Below are positions 51,501 through 63,076 of a stretch of DNA of 64,000 nucleotides, piece after piece. The translations under genes and the position numbers were made by a program. The first letter of the stretch is position 1. Every line of letters starts with the position of its first letter. Source of the DNA: Mactromeris polynyma (lineage: Eukaryota; Mollusca; Bivalvia; Venerida; Mactridae); assembly GCA_032209605.1 (NCBI GenBank), contig JASFXZ010000015.1:2728001-2792000 (forward strand). Reading direction: 5' to 3'. Under the pieces are notes generated by a model. That model had not been told where the DNA came from. It did no database searches and saw only the letters and a list, made by a program, of their open reading frames with translations.

Positions 51501-52202
51501 GGATCATATATATCATTAAGTTTTTTTCATACACCTTTCTTCAGACTGCCATTTCTATTTGTTAATGCCTTGAGCTCATGGACAGTTTAGTGATTTGGAA
51601 TATATTTACTACTAAGATGTGGTTCTTGCAAAATATGTCAATGTTATTGGTAGTTCATTTTTATGCACTTTCAACGGTTAGAATGTTATTTCTTATAAGG
51701 TGCGTAATATAAGTTTTTCATGGACATGCACACAACTTATCTAAAAATGTTAACTAGATATAATCATTATGTCACTTATGATTTGAAGCATTGTTTTTTA
51801 TGGTGGCACCATGCAATTTAGCCTCATGGAAATATATTTTGGTAAACTCAACTTTAATATATAATGCTAGCAAATCTTGTAAGTCATGGAAAAATATTTT
51901 ACATTTCTTTTGAATAAGGCCAAAAAGTCAGATGTTAGTACATGTGTTTTTGTAGCAACAACCTAGACTGAAATTCAGGCCAAAATACATTTTTCGAGTA
52001 GCATCAAGTCATCCAATCCCTTTTTCTAACTTAAATACTGTTAAAAAAATGCATATACTCTTTAACAAAGAAATTGCATTAAGCCATATTCATATCAGTA
52101 TTTGACAATTTGTGCATACTAGGAAACCAAAGTAAAATAACTATTACTTTTTGAAATGTCTTCCTTTCGTAAATGCTAGGGGTTACAATGGAGAAATTTA
52201 CT

Positions 52203-52293
52203 GTTCAATTTGTTAGCTCAGTAGTTAGAGCGCTCAGTGCCATCTTGATTGTTGGCTAGAGAGGTCCCAGGTGCAAATCCTGGACAAGTCTGG
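52203..52293 (+). repeat. isolated tRNA-like repeat
   Basis: A-box-like ttagctcagtagttagagcg and B-box-like aggtgcaaatcctgg, separated by a longer than normal spacer. Same general type as the 49.4-49.8 kb cluster but not close in sequence. Confidence 0.45.
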
Positions 52294-52784
52294 TAAATTC
52301 TCCGTGTAAATAATGTGTATGTTACGTGCCTGTGACAGTAAATAATGATACTTTAATTAATTAAGCAGTCTGATTGTCATGTTTCATTAGATTTAGAACT
52401 ACAATTTGATTTAGATGATTTGATTACCTTAAGAAATATACAGTGTTGCTCATACTTTGACATCTTTTATTCTTTTATGTCTGTGAGGTTCAGACTTGTA
52501 TGAAACTAGGGGAACCAATATAGCAATCTGGATGTTCCGAGTTCTACATATATAAATATTGCACTGTTTTATGTGATTACTGTCACTCAAGGTGCAGCCA
52601 AGGGTGATGGTATTTCTCCAAAGGTTGACAATATTACTTTCCAACAAAAAGCTTCATATTTATTTTATAATTCTAAAACTACCATGTATTAACCTGTAAC
52701 TGGTCATATAGACTCCTTGAGGTTGGACACAGTAAATAATGTTAACACTACCATGTATAAACCTGTGGGCACTATCAGACAATT

Positions 52785-52945
52785 TTTCGTGTTAAGATAT
52801 TTATCTGGTATGAACATTTATCACGATACTTATCTAGTTAACCACATAATTATCTAGTCATTTAAGTAGATATCTAGTTTCTTTAACGTGATAACCAGAT
52901 AATTATCTAGTTAATTAAGTAGTTAACTGGTGGCAGAAATATGCC
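52785..52945. repeat. 'atctagtta' iterated repeat
   Basis: Many spaced and inverted occurrences of (t)atctagttaa and aattatctag, including near-palindromic arms between 52800 and 52930 with 'cgtgataaccagataattat' in the middle. Probably a short dispersed element with internal symmetry. Confidence 0.5.
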
Positions 52946-53548
52946 ACCATATATTGTCGAAGAAAAAGAAAGCGTTTAAATAAAAACGACCCTTAAAAAT
53001 CGATTGGATTGAGTCAAAGAATACATTTTAAATAATATTTGTACTCTACCTACTTTACTTTTTGGTTAAAATGTGCATGTTGAATGTCATCATTGTATTC
53101 TATAATATTAAAGAATTCTTTCAATCAAAGACAATTTATAATTTCACATTGTGACACATGTAACAGTAACAAGACTGACAACTATTGTTTGTAATGATCT
53201 TCATTTATCAAATCTATGTCATTGTATTTTTACAAGCTAGAGTTGCTGTGTTAGATACTTCACTGCTCAACAACATTTAATCAGCTGTGGATACAGGCAG
53301 GCAGTCGAATGTGACTCGGCAGCAAATAAAAAAAATGGAATTACGACTAAGTTAAACTGAAAAAATAAGCAAGAGTTATGAAAGATTCATAATTTTTATT
53401 CTCAGAAAAATGCCACAACAATGCTGTTTATTATGTACAAGTAGGAAATTGATCTCAAGACAACAACCAGCAAATTTACACAATAAAACTGGACAAGGTG
53501 TCTGTGGCTTATCTATAAAGGTAAAAACATTTAATGTTTTTGCAAGTA

Positions 53549-53737
53549 CAGTCAAACCTGTGTTAAAGACCACCTTCGAACAAAGATCACTATTGTAAAA
53601 CCTGTCGGAAAAGACCACCAATTTTATCTTCCATCAGACCATTTTCAATGATATTTAATCTGTTAATAGAGACCACCTGTAAACAAAGACCACAATTTGC
53701 TGTTCCAATGGGTGGTCTTCACAGACAGGTTTGACTG
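53549..53737. mobile_element. MITE with cagtcaaacctg termini
   Basis: A 189-bp element with inverted ends 'cagtcaaacctgtgttaaag' and the complement of 'cttcacagacaggtttgactg', TA on both sides. Internal repeats of 'aaagaccacc' occur on alternating strands. A cousin of the element at 40020-40180, sharing CAGT(c/a)AAACCT ends and the gaccacc core. Confidence 0.8.
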
Positions 53738-54744
53738 TATTACCAAATATATTTCAGAAAATCTAGATTTGAAAACTTATTTCATTTCTAAAAATCAACT
53801 TAAGTATGCACCAAAAACGTTATAAATAAAATACTAACTTTAACAGAATTAAACTTACTTAAAGCTACTATTTATTTATAATAATTCAAATGGATAATTT
53901 CTGATGTAAAACTTTATCTATAATGAAGTAGCCGACCTAAAGAAAATGTACTGCAGAGTGACTTTCAAACAATGGACATGGACTTTTATACCCAAACTTC
54001 AAATAGTTTCAACAGTGTTTGAACAGAACAACGGACAGAACCAACATGAGTTCAAAATTGGGTTCAAACACCTCAAACAGTAAAATCAACATGCATGATA
54101 AATCACACAAAGTTTGCAAAAAACATTCGAGGAATATTTACATAACACAAAATAACAGTATAAGTCAAGGGCAAATGGTAATGTACTCAAATAATCATTT
54201 AACAAATCAATATTTACATCTAACAATCCCCTTCGGGGCCTCTATAAGAAAATGTACTATCAGACTTGTAAGAAATCTACATGATGCCTACTAGATATAC
54301 TGATGACATCACACTCACATGACCAATCAGTACCAATTATGACTACCAAATGCATAGATTAACTAAAAGTTATTGTTTAAATGAATATGTGATTTACTGA
54401 ATTTAGAGAATCAAACTAATGAACAACATATAGCACAATATTTGCTTGACCAATAGATATATACAAAATAACATAGGTGGGGTATATTTGCACACCATAG
54501 TATGTTAAATATGCAGCAATAAAGCAATACATTCATGATAGAAGGAATTCAGTACAAAAGTTGTCCTATGGATAAATTCACAATGCAATGGGTATTTGCT
54601 ATTGACTTTGAATTGAATGGTGTCTGCATATCTTTTGTTGGTTTTGAAATATGTTGAGTCTGTAGGATTACTGTTGGTGTTATAGAGAATGGAGTCTGCA
54701 TGTTATGTGTTTGTCCTGTAGTGAATGGTTGTGCATGTTTTACG
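53738..54744. other. no gene recognised
   Basis: AT-rich sequence between the MITE and the 36-bp minisatellite. The plus frame 54019-54294 is compositionally biased (Asn/Ser rich) and unsupported. Confidence 0.35.
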
Positions 54745-55965
54745 TTAGTGTATTAGTGTATATGGTATCTGCCTGGTTTCTGTTTGTGTATTAGTGTACG
54801 GCATTAGAATGTTTTCAGTTTGTGTATAAGTGTATGGTATGTGTCTGGTTTCTGTTTGTATGTAAGTGAATGGTATGTGTCTGATTTCTGTTTGTGAGTT
54901 ATTGAATTTATGAACCTTGATTCTGTTTGTGTAGCAGTGGGTGGTAAGTGTCTGGTTTCTGTTTGTGTAGCAGTGAGTGGTGTGTGTCTGGTTTCTGTTT
55001 GTGTAGCAGTGAGTTGTGTCTGGTTTCTGTTTGTGTATAAGTGAATAGTGTCGGACTGTTTTCTGTTTGTGCAGCAGTGAGTGGTATGTGTCTGGTTTCT
55101 GTTTGTGTGTTAGTGAATGGTATGTGTCTGGTTTGTGTTTGTGTGCTAGTGACTGGTATGTGTCTGGTTTCTGTTTGTGTGCTAGTGACTGGTATGTGTC
55201 TGGTTTCTGTTTGTGTATAAGTGAATAGTGTCGGACTGTTTTCTGTTTGTGTAGCAGTGAATAGTGTCGGACGGTTTTCTGTTTGTGCAGCAGTGAGTGG
55301 TATGTGTCTGGTTTCTGTTTGTGTAGCAGTGAATAGTGTCGGACGGTTTTCTGTTTGTGCAGCAGTGAGTGGTATGCGTCTGGTTTCTGTTTGTGTAGCA
55401 GTGAATAGTGTCGGACTGTTTTCTGTTTGTGTAGCAGTGAATAGTGTCGGACGGTTTTCTGTTTGTGCAGCAGTGAGTGGTATGTGTCTGGTTTCTGTTT
55501 GTGTAGCAGTGAATAGTGTCGGACGGTTTTCTGTTTGTGCAGCAGTGAGTGGTATGTGTCTGGTTTCTGTTTGTGTAGCAGTGAATAGTGTCGGACGGTT
55601 TTCTGTTTGTGCAGCAGTGAGTGGTATGTGTCTGGTTTCTGTTTGTGTAGCAGTGAGTGGTATGTGTCTGGTTTCTGTTTGTGTGTTAGTGAATGGTATG
55701 TGTCTGGTTTCTGTTTGTGTGTTAGTGAATGGTATGTGTCTGGTTTCTGTTTGTGTGTTAGTGAATGGTATGTGTCTGGTTTCTGTTTGTGTGTTAGTAA
55801 AGTGTATGTGCCTTGATTCTGTGTGTGTGTTAGTGAATGGTATGTGCCTTGATTCTGTGTGTGTGCTAGTGACTGGTATGTGTCTGGTTTCTGTTTGTGT
55901 ATAAGTGAATAGTGTTGGACTGTTTTCTGTTTGTGTAGCAGTGAGTGGTATGTGTCTGGTGTAAT
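54745..55965. repeat. 36-bp minisatellite, about 33 units
   Basis: Built from 36-bp units of two main types: A ('gtgaatggtatgtgtctggt' then 'ttctgtttgtgtgtta') and B ('gtgaatagtgtcggacggtt' then 'ttctgtttgtgcagca'). Between about 55200 and 55620 they alternate A-B-A-B, making a 72-bp higher-order unit. A few units have 4-bp deletions. Since 36 is a multiple of 3 and the unit has few stop codons, several frames stay open for hundreds of codons on both strands without this meaning they are coding. Confidence 0.95.
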
Positions 55966-57726
55966 GGTGTATCCGAATTTCCTGTACACAATGGTTTTGA
56001 GGGCAATTCAATTTTTATTTCCTTACACATTTTTAGTATCTCGTTTAATTTAAACTGTCTATCAACATTTGTGATCTCTTCATCACTGTTTAGAGTTATC
56101 ACTGGCATAACCTGTGTTGCCACAGACACCATGTTTCTTTCACTGTATGATATTTCTTGTAACAAGGTGTCTCTTTGATCTGTTGATATTGACCTAGTGT
56201 AAACAGGTTCTCTGTTTGGTTTCAATGGTTTGGCACTTCTCTTTGTCTTCTCCATCCCACCCTCAAAACGAACTTTGATAGTGCGTCCATTTGTGCCCTA
56301 AAATATAAAATGCAGGCATGTTGACATAGGAATGGCTCTCTCACAAAATTGTAAATAAAACAAATTTACTATCATGACTACTCCATACTTTGTTGCTTGG
56401 ATGGTATAGTGATGTTTTAACAAAGACGAGAATTTTATGCCAGGTCTCCCTCCCACGTCCCCTGGATTTGATATTGTAGACTCTGTCATATATTTGGTGT
56501 CTTTTATACCTAACACTATATTCATGCTTGATGCACACTATAAGGATGCGCTAAGTATTACAGAGAACTTATCATATAACATTCAACTTGTGAACAGTCA
56601 ATCATCAAACTATAGTGGGCCATTTGCTTATGTTTTCCTTACATTGGTATTAACGTTTGTTTAGGACTGCTTATGACATGTGGGTGCTAGCGTGTAAACT
56701 ATCAAATTGTAAAGGACAGACAACCAACCAATACCTCACCATTGAACAATTTGTGCAGGTCTGTATGTCATTACTATAATATACCAATCCTTAATACAAT
56801 TAAATAAAATGTGAAGAAAGTTTTGATTTCTGTTAGCTTTTCCTTTGATTTTCTTGTCAAATGTTCCAATATCTATTTGGCTATTCAGTAGAACATATAA
56901 TATTTGAATACTCATAGCCACCTCTATGATAAACTTAGTACTTAATTTATACCGTTTTTACATGCTGCTGTTTGGTTTCCACAAAAATACTATCTGAATG
57001 TTGGCATTCTTCAATCTGTCTAACACCATTTTTCACAACCTGTAAGGAAAAAATAGTTTTAAAACATTGATTGAAATGCATAACTGTTTAATGACTTGGA
57101 TAAACATCAGTAGAAGTTCTAGTGATCCTAATCAATGTAAATTACACTTTTAAATATAGGAACTAAATATGCGTCCACTGGACACAGATGCCCCAACTCT
57201 TCTCAATCTAGAGGCATAGCTCTTCCCTTACTAAATAAATGCTATAAAATTACACAATGCCTCTTTTCACTATTTCCAGTAATTTGCACTTTGAACTAAT
57301 CATTTTACCTGCAATTGAGTATTAACTATTACTAATTTGGCCCTACAGAAGCAACCAACAACTACGACATAAATCAGAAGTTGAGGACAATGACAGTAGC
57401 CAAATGTCAAAGTAAAGTATAACATTGCAAGCCTGACAAATGAATAATAATCTTCCAGGTAACAGTCTAGCACTCTTCCAACTAAGCTGAATGGGCAGGC
57501 TACATCAGAGAAGAACAAAACATGTTTTGTACCTTTATGTTCTCCAATTGATACTGTAAATATCAAGCTGCATGACTGTAAACAGTAGTGTCTGGTGAAA
57601 CAATATGTACAAGGCAGTATCAAGGTAAAAAACAATATCACTTCCAAAAACTACTTACATAAGCCTTTCTTCGTGTAGGCAATACATCTTTCAGCTTCTT
57701 TGTATTTTCATTTTTGAGATGCCCAA
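55866..57726 (-). CDS. unrecognised protein, last three exons (5' end not found)
   Basis: Exons on the minus strand: 57659-57726, 56953-57039 and 55866-56297, all GT-AG with matching phases (1-0, 0-0, 0-stop), together 194 residues. Exon 1 reads GHLKNENTKKLKDVLPTRRK, exon 2 VVKNGVRQIEECQHSDSIFV, and exon 3 begins GTNGRTIKVRFEGGMEKTKR. The protein is hydrophilic and charged, with no signal peptide, membrane span or known motif I can name. The last 30 or so residues and the stop lie inside the 36-bp minisatellite, so the C-terminus is set by the repeat. An upstream start exon should lie beyond 57726. Confidence 0.6.
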
Positions 57727-58042
57727 CTGTTTGTCACATATACCATTCTGACCCATACCAGTTATACCATTCTGTGAACACTATCAGACCTGTGAAACAA
57801 AGAATGTTGTGTATTACTTCATGTAAGGCAAACAGCAGTGGGTTGTGGGTTTTCCCACCTGGTTTGATTGATTAAATCTTCAAGACAATCTTTGGATAAC
57901 AATGCGCAATTAACTTCATGTTGTACTTTTTTACAGGAAAATCAATCCATTCGACTTTATCAATACAACTGACACCAAATACAAGAAAGACAGGATCATG
58001 ATTTTAAGCGTCTTTAACTGACAGAGAGCAACACAATATTAG
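57727..58042. other. upstream intron of the unrecognised gene
   Basis: Expected to be intron on the minus strand. No exon with matching phase was identified. Confidence 0.35.
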
Positions 58043-58109
58043 GTGTGTGGTGTAGTGGTGAGCATAACGGACCGGACCGGAGACATGTGTTCAAATCCTA
58101 GTGGCGCTA
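58043..58109 (+). repeat. tRNA-derived repeat (SINE-like head), copy 3
   Basis: gtgtggtgtagtggtgagca, then cataacggaccgg and a B-box-like gtgttcaaatccta. Same family as 20936 and 21167 but more decayed in the B box. Confidence 0.5.
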
Positions 58110-58166
58110 TTGCCAATAAATTAGTGGTTGAAAATGTTACTGGTTACATAAATTTATAGGAAGTGA

Positions 58167-58230
58167 CTACGGGTACGGGTCCGTACCTCTAGAATTTGAT
58201 TCTAGGGGTACGGGAGTCCCGTACTCGTAG
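58167..58230. repeat. GC-rich inverted repeat (hairpin)
   Basis: The left arm beginning ctacgggtacggg and the right arm ending cccgtactcgtag pair over about 28-30 bp with few mismatches, and the centre contains ctagaat/attctag. A third 'ctacgggtacggga' follows at 58250-58263. No run of T follows, and this is a eukaryote, so it is not called a terminator. Confidence 0.75.
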
Positions 58231-58379
58231 ATATCATACCAAGGATATGCTACGGGTACGGGAGTTTATAAATATGACACATACTCAGATCAAATATAAG
58301 TAAAAGATATTAAAACAAATATCAGTATATACGCTATATAAATGTTTATATTTTGTTTGTCGTTAATTATACGACAAAA

Positions 58380-58506
58380 CCGCCATTTTGGTTGATACTT
58401 AAACAACATTCGGAAATCCTCGGCCAACTACGTCAAGTGCCTCGGATGTACGTTAGGCACTCATTTCAGAAATACCATTCGAATGTCATGAAAACAAGAT
58501 GGCGGC
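58380..58506. promoter_or_regulatory. divergent YY1-like motifs
   Basis: AAAATGGCGG on the minus strand (58380-58389) and AAGATGGCGGC on the plus strand (58496-58506). YY1 sites of this form sit just inside the 5' ends of many TATA-less genes. The minus-strand one could be the promoter of the gene whose exons begin at 57726. Neither ATG opens a long frame, so this is tentative. Confidence 0.3.
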
Positions 58507-60880
58507 ATGAACGCTGGAGTGCTGATGAATGTAATATTTAAGCTATATGAAGACTGGAATATGTGAGTTTTTAACTAGAAATGTCAACGATAAACAGGAA
58601 TAAAAATATAGAGTCTACAGCTTCTGGCCAGCGACTGAATAAAGCTTTGCCTTGATACACTAAATAGTTTTACTAAAAATAAATTACCATAGTCATCTGT
58701 ATAACAAGCACGGTTCCAGATTAAAAAAATTGGCCATTAGGCACCCTTAACACATAAACCATTAAGGCTATCACTAAAATAATCAATTTTTATACTAAAC
58801 AAAACATCATAGTTGTTCTACTATTCAGTAATTAATATATTTCTTAATATGATAAAAATCACACCATCACAGCATTAAATATTATGTTGAGGAAATCAGG
58901 TTTCAATATTTTATCAAACATAAAATATTATTGTTGATAATCTTTACCTTAAATCAGTTGGCACTATCAGTTTTCTTTGTTATACTGGTCAACTATTTAT
59001 TCAATAATTTCGAATGAGACTGCTCTGCACTAAGAATCAATGATTAATGAAATTAACATTGACAATTAAGATTTTTCAATCAGCATATTGCCCTTAATCT
59101 GATAGGATGATTATAAAAAACCAACCCCTCTTCAGACACGATTTGCACATTGTCATTATCTATGTTGATTTTATGACCATGGTTATATAATGTTATATAA
59201 TGTCTCCTTTTATGACAGGATGAGATTAACATAGTAGATGTGATCACCAATGTGTCACCACATATTGTATATACAGTTGGCCCCAGTCTTATAGCAGATT
59301 GTTGTCATACACTACTAATCAATTTTGTCATTAATGGATGAAAATATATCTACATGACATTGTTCCATAAAATTATATAAAATTATTTTTTGATAAATTA
59401 TATATTAAATAAAAAAGACGTCAGTAATACCACATAATACATTACATAAATGGCAGAAGTATTAATGAGTTCATTTTGTCACATTACGTCCTAATTAAAG
59501 GAGCAACTATTATAATATTTATTTTTAAAAGTATTCTGTTCAATCAATTACTTCTAAGTTTATTTGCAGAGTGAAATTTTGAAACATGCTTTACATATTG
59601 AAAAGGAACAAAATTAGCACCAGCATGAGTATAATTGATTTTTTAATTATAATTAATGTCCAATATAACTCAATAACTGAGTGACAATGAACAACTCATT
59701 TTTCATTGTTCATGACAGTGTTTTTCCCCTGACTTAAAAATTGGGGGTCATTTTGACCCCCTCGTTTACACATTTGACTGTCATTTCTAAATGTCATACA
59801 GGAATACTTTTTGAATAAAACTTTGTTCTACTGATAATAGTTATTAAACAATGACTTACTGATTACTATTTGTCGTAATTGTAATGAAAACTACAAGTCG
59901 TACTTATTAGTTACTGTATGTGACTGTGAGGGTTAACACACAAATGAACATTACAGATCATGATTTACTTTTATTTGAAACAAATGAATCTGAATTGTGA
60001 CGTTTGTCATTATCTTTTGAACTGCTATGCTCTCATAACTTGTAGCGAATGTCATAAACATCATCAGATTCCTTTGAGCACAGCGAGTGGTATAACACTT
60101 TGTTTTGCGAACTGTGCAACCGTTCAAAGTATGAATTGGTCAAATTTTAGACTGGTTACTATTTATGTTCAATTGAGTCAACACTTATTGTACTTAATCT
60201 TTGACACAGTCTGCATGCAATTATCAAAGTGAAAGTACATTTTCGGAAAATTGCAGTAAGGTACAAACTGAGGTGATTTCACTTTTGAAGAAATTCTGTC
60301 ATCCTGGACGCACACAAATAATTTTTAATTTCTCAGAAAAATGAGACAAGATTTGTTTGTCAGGAAAAACACTGCATGGCATGTTAATATTTGTTATTAT
60401 CTATCAAATGTGACAGAGCATGTTATCATTAAATATTTTTGACATATTATGCAAAAATAAAGAAAGTTAAATTTATACTAACAGAATTGATATATAATGA
60501 CATGAAATTATTTTGAATGTACTGTCATGAATGCAGAATTAAATTTTATGACACCAAGTTTGCATGTGTCAATTTTCATTAGACTTGACGATTCCCTAGA
60601 CCGAGCATCCTTAATTCAGGATCTAACCAACAAATGCAGGGCCTGGAAAAGCTGTATCTGTATAATTATATATCTTACTGTATGCCATTGTGATATCAAA
60701 CCTAAGTTTTTTTAAATGAACCTTTGTAAATGACATAACCAGCGTAATACTTGATAATTAGGTAAATCACATAATATTAAAAATTAAAGACTAATAATAC
60801 AGAAATGGTTTACTATTCTTCATAACATTAACTATAATTATGTACATATTTCCATACAGCTGAATTGATTGGTATACGGA
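58507..60880. other. no gene recognised
   Basis: Very AT-rich. Short frames (59960-60232, 60527-60715) have no domain or splice support. Confidence 0.4.
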
Positions 60881-60884
60881 CAAA

Positions 60885-60980
60885 ATCCCTTACGGACAAA
60901 ATCCCCTTGGCTCATTTTGCACAAGGCAGACAAAATCCCCTTCGTGAATTTTACAAGGTGGACAAAATCCCCATCATGAA
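60885..60980 (+). repeat. four spaced copies of 'gacaaaatccc'
   Basis: The motif (a/g)gacaaaatccc(c) occurs four times at roughly 18-36-bp spacing. It creates a short open frame starting near 60865 that has no other support. Confidence 0.6.
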
Positions 60981-61730
60981 TTTAGGGGAGTGGAAATGTT
61001 CTGTTCCAGCATTGTATGGAGTTATTTATTATTTCTGGATGTGTAAGAAGGCCAACACTCCACATCCAGATACATGGGCATCAAAACTACCCATCACCCA
61101 GATGCGGGACGAGGCCCTACATATTTAATTGTGATATTTTTGCTATCAGTTTTGCAAAAACATTGATCCATCACTTAGTCTCATTGTGCCAGTCAATTAG
61201 TAGATTTAATAAAAGTGGGCTGGTTTAGTTATGCGGACCCAGGGACGGCCAATGTGCTTAATCCAGTCTAAGATTATATTGTAATCCAGCACCCTGGTCA
61301 ACCAAGGCCAACATACATGTAGTGTATATAACATTCATGAATAAAAACAACAAACTGATTAATGGTAACTCGCTAGTAACCAATTTTATTAAATGAATAA
61401 TAAAAGGCCATTCTAAGCATCTATAGAAAATAATTATCATATACACTGAACCGAAAAAGAAACGCCCTTTTCTAGAAAATTGATTTTTTTCAATATCAAA
61501 TGTATTTTTTCAAAAATCTACGTATTGTACCTTTCTATGGCTTGTATGGCTTTCCGTAACATGTGATTAGTCGATAAAATCATGGACCGTGTTAATGTTA
61601 TGACTATTTTATCAAAATTCAATATTTTGCACGTGCAAATCGAGACATTCAATGTTTACGATGCGAAATGGGTTTACTTGTGTCATTGGCATACATGTTA
61701 TCGGAAAAACACACTGCTTGATTAAAATTG

Positions 61731-62875
61731 ATGCTATACGATATGCCAAGACTAAGCAATGACGAGCGTAATCAGGCCCTTGGTATGCTCCAGGCCGGAA
61801 CCTCAAAACAAGACGTCGCGAGACATTTTAATTGCGATGTTTCGACAATTAAACGTTTGTCGGTACGTGTACGAATGACCGGCGCTGTTAACGACAGGCC
61901 ACGAGCAGGCAGACCTAGAATAACCACTGCCAGACAAGACCGAATAATACGCCTTACCCATCTTCGAGACAGATTCATGCCGGCAACAAAAGTGGCTCAT
62001 CAAACCGTTGGCAGACACGGGTAAGTGTTGCAATTGTTTTTGATTAAGTTTAAAAAAAGAAAAAGAAAAAAAAGCTAATTTCATTTTTGTCAAAAATTTA
62101 CAATATCCTGTATGTATCGTTTTTTTTCAGGCGAAGTATACATCCAGCCACTGTCATCAACCGTTTGCAACATGTAGGACTAAAGGCCCGAAGACCATGC
62201 AAGAAGACCCCACTTACTAGGGCACATAGACGAAACCGTTTACGTTGGGCGAGGCACCACATTCGATTTACGAGACGACAATGGGGCCAGGTGTTGTTCT
62301 CTGATGAATCTAAGTTTAATGTTGTGCAGGCTGATGGAAGACAACGTGTGTGGCGGAGACGGGGTGAGAGGTATGCTAAATGTTGTATACAGGAGGTAAA
62401 TCGATGGGGAGGTGGTAGTGTTCATGTTTGGGGCGGCATAAGCAGATTTCATAAAACACCACTCGTTATACTCGTTCGTAATGTTACTGCTGTTTCTTAT
62501 GTGAATGATGTTTTACAACCTGTTGTTATACCGTTCATGCAGCGGAACTTCCGGGGTAATGGTATTTTGCAACAAGACAATGCTAGACCTCACACCGCGC
62601 GCCTAACGATGAATTTCCTACAGGCTAATGGAGTTCAAGTTCTTGATTGGCCAGCAATGTCCCCGGACCTATCTGCAATTGAACATCTTTGGGATGAGTT
62701 AGGTAGACGTGTTTATAGCCGTCTTCAACCCCCGCGTACAGTGCCTGAACTCCGTGCAGCGCTAACAGAGGAGTGGAGGAACATTCCACAAGCCCGTATT
62801 GAGACACTAATTACTTCGATGCGCAGTCGCTGTGTGGCATGTGTCAATAGTCATGGAGGACATACTCGATACTAA
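61731..62875 (+). CDS. Tc1-like transposase, DD34E, two exons
   Basis: Exon 1 is 61731-62020 (ATG at 61731, or 61743 giving MPRLSNDERN). Exon 2 is 62131-62875. The 110-bp intron has gtaagt and a long T-tract before cag; exon 1 ends in phase 2. The product is 344 residues (340 from the second ATG), normal for Tc1. The N-terminus has paired HTH motifs (GTSKQDVARHFNCDVSTIKR) and the AT-hook-like GRPRI. The catalytic triad is FSDESKF, QQDNARPH and SAIEHLWDELGRR, with 34 residues between the second Asp and the Glu, so DD34E. VHVWGGIS is intact. It would excise and insert the element at TA sites. Confidence 0.95.
62021..62130 (+). other. intron in the Tc1-like transposase gene
   Basis: 110 bp with a GTAAGT donor and a TTTTTTTTCAG acceptor. 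It is A/T rich, contains an A-rich run (62050-62075) and in-frame stops. 110 is not a multiple of three and the two flanking frames join only after splicing. Confidence 0.9.
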
Positions 62876-63076
62876 ATGTGCGAACTGGGATTCTCAATGC
62901 GTTTGATTTCAATCTCTACTGAGACCAAACAACTTTAATGAGATTTGTTTTGACAATGCATTTATGCTTGCATATGTTTAAATGAAATATATACATACAC
63001 AAATTTAATCACAGGGCTTATTTATCTTGTTATTTACAAAAACACAACCGGGGCGTTTCTTTTTCGGTTCAGTGTA

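Larger units (their letters stand above)
61444..63074 (+). mobile_element. complete Tc1-family transposon
   Basis: A 1631-bp element with perfect 24-bp terminal inverted repeats starting CACTGAACCGAAAAAGAAAC, flanked by TA on both sides (61442-61443, 63075-63076). It contains one transposase gene in two exons. Identical ends and an uninterrupted spliced frame suggest recent activity. TIRs of only 24 bp are short, unlike the long indirect-repeat type seen in many fish Tc1 elements. Confidence 0.95.

Noticed and set aside
54745..56011. Open frames of 414, 367 and 227 codons on both strands
   Set aside because: They come from a 36-bp repeat with few stop codons, so several frames are open at once. 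Only the frame continuous with spliced upstream exons (stop at 55866) was kept.
60865..61128. 87-codon plus-strand frame
   Set aside because: Its first half is made of the repeated gacaaaatccc motif and nothing else supports it.
62087..62130. Independent start codon for the second transposase frame (MSKIYN)
   Set aside because: These codons are intron sequence. Splicing at 62020/62131 joins the two halves in phase and gives a normal-length Tc1 transposase.
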